Source: Quillaja saponaria
Lineage: Eukaryota > Streptophyta > Magnoliopsida > Fabales > Quillajaceae
DNA length: 64,000 bases
Direction of reading: 5' to 3'
Assembly: GCA_029379385.1 (NCBI GenBank)
Contig: CM055608.1
Location: 31,045,048-31,109,047 of the forward strand
Program-made: the position numbers and the translations under genes
The notes under the pieces: generated by a model
Seen by the model: only the letters and a program-made list of their open reading frames with translations
What the model was told of the DNA's origin: nothing
Database searches by the model: none
Shown here: one piece after another, positions 10,104 through 21,889 of the stretch
Layout of the letters: each line of letters opens with the position of its first letter
How positions within the stretch are numbered: position 1 is the first letter of the stretch

Positions 10104-13100
10104 TTACTTCATCATTTGTAAGTTAAGATTGATACTCCATCATTCTTTCTCTACATTTTATTTTTTAATTTATGGGAGAGGGAGATTCATATAGTCATAT
10201 AGAAAGCTTGCTTTATATGTCTAAAATATTGTGGTGAATGGATTTAGAACAGCTTGGCCATTTTTATTAATGTGTGCAAGATGAACGAGTGGGTTAGTGT
10301 ACATGTAATTCACTTTATATCATCATATATTTAATTTAATTTAATATTATATATATTTCATATACTTGAGTTTTTTACTATTTTTTGTTCTATTTATCTG
10401 GATTATCTCAGACAATTACAGATCATGAGAAACTGGGAACCACAACCAACTTATTCCCAAAGAACATATCATGAGTTATATATCAAAAGTCAAAACCAAC
10501 TATATTACATATTAATTTCTCATTTGCTCTCCCAATTCTCAAGCACAAATCATGCAGGTATAATTAACAAAAGAGAAAATGGATTGAGAGGAGAGAGAGG
10601 AGGTAGATATTAATTAGTTATAATTTTAAAAATAAGTACAATATTTATTTATCTACTTATGTTTGTTAAAACTCACTTGTAACTGTGCGCCATAACTAAA
10701 AATTATAGTAATTTGAGAAATATTTTGAAAAAGAGAGTAAAAAATTACCTTTGGGAGAATGACTATCATATATATCAAGCTTGCATGCAGCTTACCTATC
10801 ATTCCAATTTCTCCACAATTTAATTACCTCAAAGAACATATTAATTATTATGTCACCACTATATATGGAGCACAAATTAATCAGTGAGATCATTTCATTT
10901 CCACATTTCCACTCACTAAGCGGGAAAACAATTATTTCAATCAAGAAAAGTTACAAAGTTATGTCGGTAAGCATGATGTTAATACTTTTTTTCTTTTGCC
11001 AAATGTAGAACTGAAAATCCCTTAGGGTTTTGAGAGAAAGAGTTTAATAAAGGGTAACACTCCTTATAAGCACTTCAAAATTTCAAAGCAGTAAATTATA
11101 AGATATATTTATGATCAGTTGAGCTAATTATTATTATACATTAAATACATTTGTGGTATTTACATGGAATCCACTTAGGGATTGATCATCAAATCGAATA
11201 AGAGATAATGGACACCGGAGCTCGCTCTATGTAATTAGTTTTTTTTTCTTTTTCTTTTTTCAAGACATTAATGCATAACATCATATTTTAATCATATATA
11301 TCATATATTAATGTTTAATTTATTTAACTGTTATTGCATATAATAATATAAAATATGATTAATAATAGAGACATATATTATTTATCATTCTTTTCTTATA
11401 TTGTGTGTCGTGGAGATGATAAGGATAATGCAACTGTAAAATTGTCCAAAAGTTTATATTATCAAATTGACAAACACTACTTGTACATGTGTCAAACACG
11501 TAGAAGTGGACATAATTTCGTTCAGTGGATTATATGTTCCAAAATGTACAGCACCAATTGGGCTTAGAAATGAGGCCTATAAAATGTAAAACAAACTGGG
11601 CTAGAATCACTTGCATAGGCCCATTAAAAATTATTGCCGTGAAAAAAATATCAACTACTCGACTTCTATCTAGGTGTTTGAATCGGAGGCTTCGAGCCTG
11701 TTAGAGGCTTAACTTTGGACCCTGTAATAATATGGGTCTAAGTCTAGCAATCAGTCTTGTAGTAAAACAATTAGAATTTTCTCTTCTTTTTTTTAGGCTT
11801 GTTTCAACAGCATTATGATAATTAACTTTATTCAAAAAAAAACATTTATATTTAGTGTAAGAAATAAAATGATGGGTAATAACGGTTCAAACCAGAATTT
11901 AATTTGTATAAAAATAATTATTTTATTTTACTTCACTAATCCATGATATTTGGAAATATGTAGCGTGGACTCATGACCATGGTAAATTATTGGGCTCTGA
12001 GCTTTAGCTTGAGCTTGTGACAGAAGACGTTGACTTTTTGAAACAAAACAAAAAAGAAAAAAAGTTTTTGTTTTAGTGTGTTTTCTCGAGCTCCCAAACG
12101 TATCAAAGAAGCAAGCCTAAAAGGCCCTACAAATATTTTCAAAAAATATTTTAGGCAAAAAAGAAAAAGATAAATGAGTCTGATACTCTGAGGCTTTGAT
12201 CGAGTAAGGTGGACCATTGATTAAAAGGAATATCTTCATCTAATAGTTAAGAAGGTTGCGTGATTTCTTGGTTTTTTAATTCGAATCTTATTAAGGTGAT
12301 CATCGGGGATAAAAAAAAAATTGAATTTTTTTCTAGTTCTAATGTGAAAAATCTGTTTTAACTGAAAGGTGCAAATGGCCGAGTTGTTTAATTTGCACGA
12401 AATGAAGTTAAAATGTTAATAATTGCAATTTTGATTTGGGATATTCAAAGCAAATCTTTAATTTGTGGCTTTTGTGCCCACCCAAATCTTGTCCTCTTTC
12501 TAAATTTTATTCAACAATTATTAATTTATTAACAAATTAATTGAATAATCTTGATTATCGATTTTCTTTGATTGACTTCATTGTTGATTAGTCACATGGA
12601 TGGATGATTTATTAAAAAAATACAAGTATGTTTTACGGTCAATTATGGTACATAAATTTTTATAATTATTTCAAATAAATTATTGAAAATCTCATATATA
12701 TATATTTTTTGTACATATTAAAGCCTATTATGCTCTGAAAGTGAATTTTTATTTAAAATTTTTAATGAGTGACATAAAGACATTTGTTAAATTATAATAA
12801 ATTAAAATTTAAAAAAAATATAATTTATGCGTTAAAATCATTGTTAATCATCATAATAAATATTATCAATTTTTTATTATTAAAACATGTGTTAGAGTTC
12901 AAGTATAAGTTTGCACCTCATCATAGTACATAATAAGTCCAATATATCTTGATAATTAATTAAAAGAAACTGTATAAATATATGCTCGGGAACCTTAAAT
13001 ATCAATTTATCAAAAAGATGAGTCACCTTTCACTAATTATATTTTATAAATTTTACCATGTCATATTTAATTATTAAATACAGATTTTGTACTCATGCCC

Positions 13101-13411
13101 TTTTTTTTTTATTTTCTTTAATGTTTGTAATTATTCTATAAGTCTGTTTACAATTAAGTAATGACAATTTGGCTATACATTTCAAATTTGCAAATGATAA
13201 AAAAAGCTGTAAATTGTTTTTAAAAAAAAAAAATTCGTCCAAAAAATCATAAAAGGAAAAAGAAGAAATGGCACAAAATTCAAAAGTGAAGGAAAAAAGA
13301 AAAAAACGTGTTGCTTTGGAAAATTGATCATGCCTCGTAAATCACATGCACACGAGGGAAGAAATTTATAGCATAACAGTGCTTTTACGCCGTAAGCATC
13401 TTTAAAATGCA

Positions 13412-13445
13412 GGTAAACCCCGTTCACACTGGTAACGGGTTTACC
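13412..13445. other. Near-perfect hairpin upstream of the WRKY gene
   Basis: ggtaaaccccgtt (13412-13424) pairs with aacgggtttacc (13434-13445), leaving one bulged C and a nine-base loop. It is directly followed by a W-box on the opposite strand. It could be a cruciform-prone regulatory element or a small repeat end. Confidence 0.45.
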
Positions 13446-13551
13446 GGTCAAACTCCACGTTTGAAAGCATCGACTGCTTGTTGAACAAGCTACTATAACA
13501 TACTATTCCCTCGTGCATTGAATGGTATCTTGTCCGTACAACTTGTTGACC
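13446..13551. promoter_or_regulatory. Two W-boxes in the WRKY23-like promoter
   Basis: ggtcaa at 13446-13451 (TTGACC on the minus strand) and ttgacc at 13546-13551 (plus strand) match the W-box core TTGAC(C/T) bound by WRKY factors. They lie 180-290 bases before the ATG at 13732, which fits auto- or cross-regulation. The inference rests on motif matches only. Confidence 0.5.
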
Positions 13552-13731
13552 TACAATAGCCGGTCATATCTTCTTTGTTGCCCCTCAAAAGCTTCATTAC
13601 CCACATTTCATATGCCCTTTCCACAACCTTTCCGAAACCAAAACTTAAAAACACACACAAACCCTCTCTCTCTTTCTCTCTGAAACTAATGAAGGATTTG
13701 CACATTTGAATCTTAGAAAAGTGAGTTTTAT

Positions 13732-15139
13732 ATGGAGAAAGGGGAGATGGCGATGAAGATTGAGGATGGTAATAACGGATCCTATTCGTTTCCGGGTTAC
13801 AACCCGAATAGCTATCCATTTTCAAGCGTATTTGATTTCTCTGAAGTGGAAAAAAGCTCTTTAGGGTTCATGGAGATACTGGGTATGCAGGACTTTAATC
13901 CCCTCCTTGATTTTCCACAAGAGCTCTCATCTATGGTAGTGGGTTCCCCTGCACCTAAAGATCCAACTGATCAGGGTAGTGTGAAAAAGAACTGTGTAGA
14001 TGAGGTCTTGAATTATCAACAGCAGCAACCTGCAACTCCTAACTCTTCTTCAATTTCATTGGCATCGAGTGAAGGAGGAATCAATGATGAACAGACTAAA
14101 ACTACTGCAAACCAACAAGTGGAAGATGATGAACAGCAACAGAATACCAAGAAACAGTGAGCCAATTTGCTATTATATTCTTCTTCTTGATTTTGGTTGT
14201 GTTACAAAATAAAACCCTTTTTTTTTTCTATAGTTAAAATCAAACCCATTTTATGAATAAAGAAAAAGAATGCTTTTTAAATATTTGGTTTGCATATTTA
14301 TAAGCTGAAAATGTTTAGTTTGTGTTCTATGGGGGTATTTGATGTTTGTTACGGAGAACATATTCCGAGATTGATGGTTTTCTAGGATATAATATAATGT
14401 TTTTTGTGGGACGTTATGGTTAATAATTTAGTTTGAAACCGAAGAAGACAAATCAGAAGAAACAGAGAGAACCTAGAATCGCGTTCATGACAAAGAGCAA
14501 GGTTGATCATCTTGAAGATGGATACAGGTGGAGAAAGTACGGCCAAAAAGCTGTCAAAAACAGCTCGTTTCCCAGGTTTATAACTCACAATGTTATACTA
14601 TATTTTTATATTTCATAAAGTTTCTTTTATGGGTTTAATTCATTTTATTAATTATATATTTGTTGATCTTGAACATTATATATATATATATATATAGGAG
14701 TTACTACCGTTGCACCAGTGCTCCATGTAATGTGAAGAAACTTATTGAACGATCTTTCAATGATCCAAGCATTGTTGTGACAACTTATGAAGGGCAACAT
14801 ACACATCCGAGCCCACTAGTTATGCCTCGCCGGACTAACCTTGCCGGAGTTTCAGGCGGTGCCATCTCTGCCCGATGTGCAACCACATTTGCTTCTTCAA
14901 TTCCAAGAAATCTATACCAGTACCAACATGCATATCATCAACAACAACCATTTGATCTCAATAATACCAATACCTTGTCCTCTTTGAATTTTCATTATAA
15001 CCATAATGGTTCAAGTTCAATTTCGAGGATGAGTAATTCTGCTTTTCTTCATTTCAATCAAGGGACTACTTTTCTAAGTGATCATGGGCTTCTTCAAGAC
15101 ATTGTTCCATCACAAATGTTAAAGGAAGAGCAACACTAA
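13732..15139 (+). CDS. WRKY23: WRKY transcription factor, group IIc, WRKY23-like
   Basis: Three exons, 13732-14156, 14432-14575 and 14698-15139, give 336 residues. The single WRKY domain begins HLEDGYRWRKYGQKAVKNSS and is interrupted by the usual intron after FPR; the zinc site is C-x4-C with the HTH pair at the end (RCTSAPCNVKK ... EGQHTH), as in group IIc. Outside the domain, LGFMEILG, the stretch PATPNSSSISLASSEGGIND, the KKTNQKKQREPRIAFMTKS linker and the C-terminal GLLQDIVPSQMLKEE match Arabidopsis WRKY23, so the orthology is firm. WRKY23 is auxin-responsive and acts in root development and flavonol-dependent auxin transport; that is known for Arabidopsis, not shown here. Within the zinc finger, VKKLIERS replaces the common VKKRVERS. 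Exon 1 encodes acidic and Gln-rich sequence before the domain. A (TA)n tract lies at the 3' end of intron 2. Confidence 0.92.
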
Positions 15140-16484
15140 TTATTAATCACTAGTCATTTTTAGGAGATATATGTTGCAGTATGTAGATGAGAATGATTGG
15201 AACTCCATTATTAGAGGTATGTATGCAGTTTTTCATTTTGCTGACAATAAGGTGGTGATCCATCCTTCTTTGTAAATGAAACCCTTTTCACCTTTATATT
15301 TTTATACAGAAGCCCTGATGATGATCATCACTGTAAATGAGTTCTTCTTCTTCTGCTGGGTAGAGGTTGGTATGAATGGTTTTTCTTGTGATAGTAAGTG
15401 GAGTAGGGTGGGTATGCAAGCAAGGTAAATAGATATGGTAACAAACATTGAGTAAATAGGCTTCTTTTCTTTTTAATTCTTCTGATTCCTTGCTTGTCGT
15501 TCTATTCCATTGTTTTTTATGATGAAGGAATGTGCATTAATTTCATCCGTGTATAGCAATAAAGGCTATAAAAGTTGCACGAGCAAAATAAGAATGAAGC
15601 TTTCTTGCTTTTCCTTTGAGGGGAACCCAAACAAAACCAATTCCTGGAAAATAGGTTCAGTCTTGAGAATCTGATGTCTCCTAAATATGCATGTGGTAGT
15701 GTAGAGGAAGAATACCTAATCACCACCGACCCACTTTAAGCTCTTTATCTTATGTGCTATGCAATCCACTCATTGATTTGATTCATTGAAGAAATACGGG
15801 AATTCGAAATATTGGAGACAAAATTAGCTAGTGCTTGATCTCACATGAACAGTTTGTGATTCGTTTCACATGCTGGAATAATATTTTGACAGGGATGTTT
15901 AACTTCTAGCTTTATTTAATTTGTTTCAACCCCAACTGATCACTGTACTTTCAGGAATTACATCTTGTTGGACACGTGTGATTGTCATCACTGGTTAAAT
16001 CCTAAAAATCAAGAGTTATCTTAGAACCAAAATGTTAGTACAAAAAAAAAAACCACAAGTTATTGACTCTGGATTTTCATTAAACGGCACCATGCCTGCT
16101 ACTTTTATCTTCAAGCAACTCACTTACAAGAATAAACAAAAATTCCGAGGGGTTAGCTCCAGTGGCAAGCTCAGTATATATGGATAGCAACTTAGAAAGC
16201 AGATCCACGAGGCTAGTTGCTTAATATTTGAGTCTGAGCATGCCCGTATTAAATATTTAATGGCGTTTTGTCAATTGGATCTCCTTATTAACACCAGCTA
16301 CGCCGTCCTTAACTCATTAACCCCAGAAAATCAACACAGATATCCTTGAAGATGTTTTCATTTGACCTCCTAACTAAGATTAGCAATCTCATCCAATGTA
16401 CTGAAATCTCCAAGTATTCTTCTTTTCCACCAATCAACTAATCAACTGGTGGTCAAATGCTCAATACACGAACCACGGAGACTT
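15140..16484. other. Intergenic region with a possible SINE relic
   Basis: Contains the 3' region of the WRKY gene. At 16148-16270 the words ggttagctccagtggcaag (A-box-like) and tttgagtctgagcatgccc (weak B-box-like) suggest a degenerate tRNA-derived SINE. Nothing else was recognised. Confidence 0.35.
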
Positions 16485-19400
16485 TCACGAGCATTCTGAA
16501 GTGAAACACAGGTTGGACCAGCATGACTTGTTTCTGAGTGCACTTGAACATGATCCAGCAGCTGCACAATGACAGCACAACTTCCTCAAATAAGGAGGTA
16601 CAACAGTATATAGTTTATGAAGCTTTAGTGCTGTACTTCCATTTAACCCTTTAATTGCTGCCAGCACCATATCTCAAATAGAAAATTTGACAAATTCGTA
16701 TCCTTGAAATCACCAAAAAGAATCCAAGTAAACAAGAAATGTAAATAAATGAAATGATGCAAAGAAAGATGCTTCTGTAGAAATCAAATACAAGACTGCA
16801 GCAGTAAAAGTAACAAGAGCCAATTTATCATCAGTGAATAATAGATGTAGATATGTTGTTAGACTAGAAGACACCTAGCTATATGCTAAATATGGTGGCT
16901 TATTGTCTCTTCTTTTAGAAAACGTTTATTACAAGGTTAGAGGGGACACAATCCATCATGCAGAGAAGTACAGGAAAATAACCCCCAAAGGCTGTGGTTG
17001 TTTTCAGTCTTTTGATTTTGACGGCCTACTAATAACTTCTTCATAAGAAATCATGGAGCAAGCAGTACCTGAACCAGATAAAAGGAATTAATAATTCTTG
17101 AAAGTAATTACGTGCAACTTGGCAAAAATGAAACATAAAGAATCATTATTCCGCATTCTAACTTTTCCTCCTACATCAGATGCCACCTAATGCTACCCAC
17201 CCATTTAACTAGAGCACCAGTCCAAAAAGAAGATAAAAAAAAAAACTAAAAAAGAATTAACTTAACATTGAGGTTGATTATAAACCCAGAGTTAAACACA
17301 CATCAGAACAACACAACAATTAAAGTGAAAATCATGGACCAAACATGACTCCACTTCTGCTCATCGCAAACAATGAAGACATCTTGAACATGACCATAAG
17401 GGGAAACCTGACATAGCTAACATTAATATAAACTCAACCTCAAAATCAAGACTCAGAGAGAACACAGACACAAGCAAACTCAGCCAGACCTGATTATAGA
17501 AAAATGTTGAGAAAGGATATTACAGTGTGTACGTTCTTCATATTGTACCTCTAAATGCTGGCTCAAATATCTCAAACATATGCCAAAAGAGGAAGTTCTA
17601 ACTTATAATTGAGGTAGGGAAAAAATAAACTTTGGGTGTTAATGGATGTGGTGCATACTTCCTCAATATCATTTTTTGATGCTAATTTGCTGTATCCTGT
17701 AGGCCACCAACGAACACTCCGTTCAACACCTCTACAATGGCATAAAGTAAAAAAAATAGAAAAAAATAAAATGACAAAGGGTTCAAATCAAAGTACATTT
17801 ACTAACTGAAAGTACTTACTTATTTGCAGTAATATGAAAATAAGAAAACTACCAAGATGTTCACGCTCTCCTTCAGCAAATTTGACAATAAGGGGAGATA
17901 ATTACTGCAAAAGCAAATTAAATCCATCAAAGAAATAAACTTTCTTCACATCAATATAGCCAACAGTAGCAAGAGAATTCAAATCATTCACCATAGCATA
18001 AAACAAACTTACCCCAGGGTGATATACTGATTGCTCAAAGATCTGATAGCCTTTTCAGCTCCATCTGAAGTTGCATATTTGACAAAACAATATCCTACAG
18101 AAGATTTGAAAAGTTTGGATTACTTGTCATAATTCTTTAATTATTTAATATGCAAGCAAAGAATAACGTCAGTGCCAACCATAAGCAAATCAACTTTTCA
18201 GCCATCCATTCAAAAGAAAAACAAAAAATCGATTTCAAAACAATTAGCAGATAAACTCAACTAAATTAAACCTTAAATCCCAAACTAGCTGAGATCGGCT
18301 TAGATCCAAGGTGTCACCGAGAGCAATCATATTCAGTAGAATTCATCTAGTAGGGTTTGACTAGTTTTATGCTAATTGTCAACCTATCACATCCCTCCTC
18401 CTTTACCAGAGCTTGGGACTGGCAGGGTATGCCCCTGGCGGAGTTTAGCAGATAACTTGCAGAAAACAGCATCACCAATGCCTTGCTGTTGGCCAGTATT
18501 TTTATGCTTCACAAGAACAACCTCCATAATAGGTCGATATCCTTCGAACACATGACAGATCTGTTTTATTTTTAAGAAAAAGGGAAATAAAAACATAAAC
18601 ATTCAAGAGGACATCAGAATAAATAAAGTGTGAGGAGAGGATATTTGAACAAAAAGAATGAATATTATTCTAACAAATGGTGCAAGAATCTTTTATAACA
18701 CAAAAAAAATTGAAAGGAAAAAAGTTAATAAATAAGTAGATTATATATCTATGATTAAAGGGGTATAAGGAGTACTGGCACTTTAAAGACAGCAATTCAT
18801 ATCCTATCAGATTAAAGGCAAGTTCTATTTGGCATAGAGTATGAAAAATTGACAACAAACCCCTAACACAAGTAGTTCTTACTTCGTTGAATTCCAGTTA
18901 TAAGTAGAGTGAAATCTGCTTTTCATTTCTGTACCCACGATCGAAGGCCACTTAACCACACATGCAGAAATTATTTAAGGAAGGGGAAGAAAAAAATAAC
19001 TTACAATTTCTTGAAATTGGTGCATCCACCCTTGTGATCTTTAAAGAAGGAAATTGAATTCTGAAGTCAGACGCATACAAAAATCAATAGAATGCATTGC
19101 ACATACAAAAAAAAAAAAATTCCCAAATTGAAAATTAATAGCCAAGTTCGTTGACTAGGGTGATGAAGTGCAGAAGTACCTGAAGAAGCTCCTCGACTAG
19201 AGTGATCCCAATCTCGTTTCCACCCAGGATGATGCATATGATCATGTCCAGAGCCCCATTATTAGACTGGAAACCTTCCCTGCTAAAAAAACCATGTGCA
19301 GAACCGTTCATATGGTTGCGGTTCTGATTAAAATGTTGGTCATGATTGTTGAAGTTGTAGTTCTGGTGGTGATTTTGGTTGTTGGAGTGGATTCGAGCCG

Positions 19401-19575
19401 GTTGGAATGGAAGTGGTTGGGGGACATTGGGGTGGTTGAATTGCCAGTCATGCTAAATAGGTTGATTGTGGTGGCGGTGGGTGTGGTGGAGGAAGGTGGT
19501 ATCGCCGGTGAAATTGACTCTTGGGTCCAGGCGACCTCCGTGGCCTCCGGCTTTGCAGAGTGGGGAATGAGGAGA
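16485..19575 (-). pseudogene. FCA-like RNA-binding (RRM) gene, decayed
   Basis: Scattered minus-strand pieces match, in order, a plant FCA-type protein with two RRMs. Around 19540-19160 there is an Asn/His/Gln-rich N-terminus (NNQNHHQNYNFNNHDQHFNQ) broken by an in-frame TAG near 19488 and a frameshift before WKRDWDHSSRGASS. A short exon near 19046-19010 gives DHKGGCTNFKKL. At 18560-18482 comes FEGYRPIMEVVLVKHKNTGQ and at 18095-18013 YCFVKYATSDGAEKAIRSLS, the second half of RRM1. The exon that should hold the first RNP strand (the VGSVPRTATEE segment) is missing. Traces of RRM2 remain near 17740 (FVGGL) and 16670 (MVLAAIKGLNG). Several splice sites are still good, so decay is moderately recent. 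Arabidopsis has an FCA-related gene (At2g47310, from memory) in the same neighbourhood, so this is probably the orthologous locus, lost. Confidence 0.75.
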
Positions 19576-21162
19576 TGTCACTGGTGGGTGGTTTCTTTCG
19601 GATTTTATTTTTTAAAGCAGAAGAACCAATGTTTTGAAATCCTTTTCACGAGTTATTCGGATCCTGGGTCGTCTGATTAATTTCGGGTCAACCCGAGACA
19701 ATTCATATTATTTTTTCAAAAAATATATTTTTAATATAAAAAAAATGTATATTTATATATTAGATCCATCACACGTGAAGCACGTGTCCAAGTTTTTTTT
19801 TTTTTTTGTAAGAAATAATGTAGAGAAAATTTTAATTGTTGTATAAAATAGGGAGAATGAAATAAGTTTTAAAAGAGGGTTTTTTTTTTGAATAATTTAT
19901 TAATTGAAATTAATAATACGTGAATTTTTTTGTTTGTATTAATTATATTCCTTAATTATAGAAAAAAATGAGTAGTTTTAATAATGATAAAATTTTAATT
20001 AAGAAAGTTTAAAATTTAGGAGGATATTATCCACCTTTTTAGTATGATATTTTAAATTAATAACTATATTAAAAAGTCAGATGATATCATAACGGTATTT
20101 TGACTTTTATAATAGTATAGACATATAATAATATGATGTTAAATAAGAAAAACTAAAAATGGTTGATTACAAGTTTTTTTTTCTAAAAAATAAAATTGGC
20201 GAGTCTCAAAATTATGACTTGGTCAATCCAGGTAAATAACTATTTTGAATTTTAGACCTAATTCGACTTGAAATAACACATGAGTAATGGTTGATGGCCA
20301 ATCTCAATTTCAAAACATTAATTATAACTTTTGAACTTTTCTTGATTTCGTGTAGTTTGTTTAGAAAAATTATTAGTCAAATGATAAATGTATTTTTTTA
20401 ATAAAATTATTATTCAATTTATAATGTTTATACTTTTTAATCAAATTAAGCTACTTTAACTGCTAAATCAATCTTGGTGGTGTCATTTACAAACTTTAGC
20501 AAGAAATTGAATTTGTTTTATATTGCAAGTACTAAAATTTGGATCTTAGGTGCGGGTATAAGCAGATGTGGTTCAGGCTAGTGTAAAAATTATCATATGA
20601 ATTAGTATGTAAATCGACAATAGCTTAAGAGATTGACTTGCTTATTATTCTTATTTGTAATTAACTTAAATTTTTTAATATTTTAAACAAAATATTTAAT
20701 AACTATGTTCATATACTAAAATGTAAATCCTCATGAATTTAGATGGTTTAACGTTAAATATTTATATTATAAATAACTTGTAAATCTGAAGACTTAGTAT
20801 GATTTGGTTAAAAATTATTTTATATGTAATTAATATGTAAATAGTCAATAACTTTAATATTTTATCTATTAATTATTATTTTCACAATTAACTTTTAGGC
20901 AGTTACAAGTTTAGACCATTTGTTCAAAAATTATGCTCTTACATATTGTCAAGAACTTAAATGATTATGTTAAAAGAAAAAAAAATTAAACGATTTACTT
21001 ATTTATTTTTCTTATTTACAATTATTTGTTAAAAAATTATTTCATATGTAATACAATAAAATAAGGTCAATTTGTATTATTGAATGAAAATTTATATTTA
21101 TGCATACTCTCCACGTGAAATTCAAGTTATTCCAACTCCAAGCATCGGTTAAAAATTTATTT
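19576..21162. other. AT-rich intergenic DNA
   Basis: No coding sequence was recognised. It separates the FCA-like relic from the zinc-knuckle gene. Several poly-T and poly-A runs occur. Confidence 0.5.
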
Positions 21163-21187
21163 TGGGCCGGGCCGATATGAACCCTAG
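21163..21187 (+). promoter_or_regulatory. Site II and telo-box promoter motifs of the zinc-knuckle gene
   Basis: tgggcc (21163-21168) with a following gggcc, then aaccctag near 21180, is the site II plus telo-box combination common in promoters of plant housekeeping and ribosome-related genes. It lies about 100 bases before a likely 5'-UTR donor site at 21291. Confidence 0.5.
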
Positions 21188-21889
21188 CCGAAATAACTGA
21201 AAAAGACGGACCTGGATGTTCACATCCTTGAGTCCCATCCCTCCATATCGTACAATTGTACAACATAACACATCGTCGTCTCCAACCCAGGTAAGCACCT
21301 CAATCTTTCTCTAGCTCCAATTTCTCTGAAGTTCATCGTATCTAAACCCTGGCAGGGCAAGAAATGACGCCATGCCCGGGTTTTATCTTTGCAACTTGCT
21401 ATTCTAGTACTACTTCTAGGTTTTTTTTGTTTGCATCATCTGTAATAATCTGCCTAACTACTTCAATTTTTGAATTTTCATGTTTCTCGCAATTGGTTAT
21501 AGTGTTTACTTTGAAGCGTGGAGATCGTAGTTATACGTTTAGAATCCGCTACTACCGTGCTGGGATTCCCGCAGCCCACTAATTTGGTATTTTTCGAAGT
21601 GTATAGCATAAATGCAAACATACAAGTAAATGCAAGTTCATCCTAATCCAAGCATAATACAAAAAATTTCCAATAGTTACAGGCATATTTCGGAACTAAT
21701 TTATATATGTTTTCAGATATATTTTACAAATTTGCATTGCCCTTGAGTTAGGATCTTATGAATTTTGTGGAAATGCTAGTTGTCTTATCTGATTGTGTTG
21801 GAATTTTATTAGTTGTAAACAATTGTATGAAATTTGGTGAGGATGATTTATTCTGCATGCAGGAGTCCATCTAATTAACGATCATACAG

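Larger units (their letters stand above)
10104..13731. other. Intergenic region between UPB1-like and WRKY23-like genes
   Basis: About 3.6 kb, AT-rich, with no recognisable coding sequence. Around 12230-12330 a segment with a weak B-box-like word (taattcgaatctta) may be a SINE relic. The last 350 bases carry the WRKY promoter features listed separately. Confidence 0.5.

Noticed and set aside
19294..19680. 128-residue open frame on the plus strand, rich in Val and Gly
   Set aside because: It is the antisense of the Asn/His-rich N-terminus of the FCA-like relic; the composition mirrors that low-complexity sequence.
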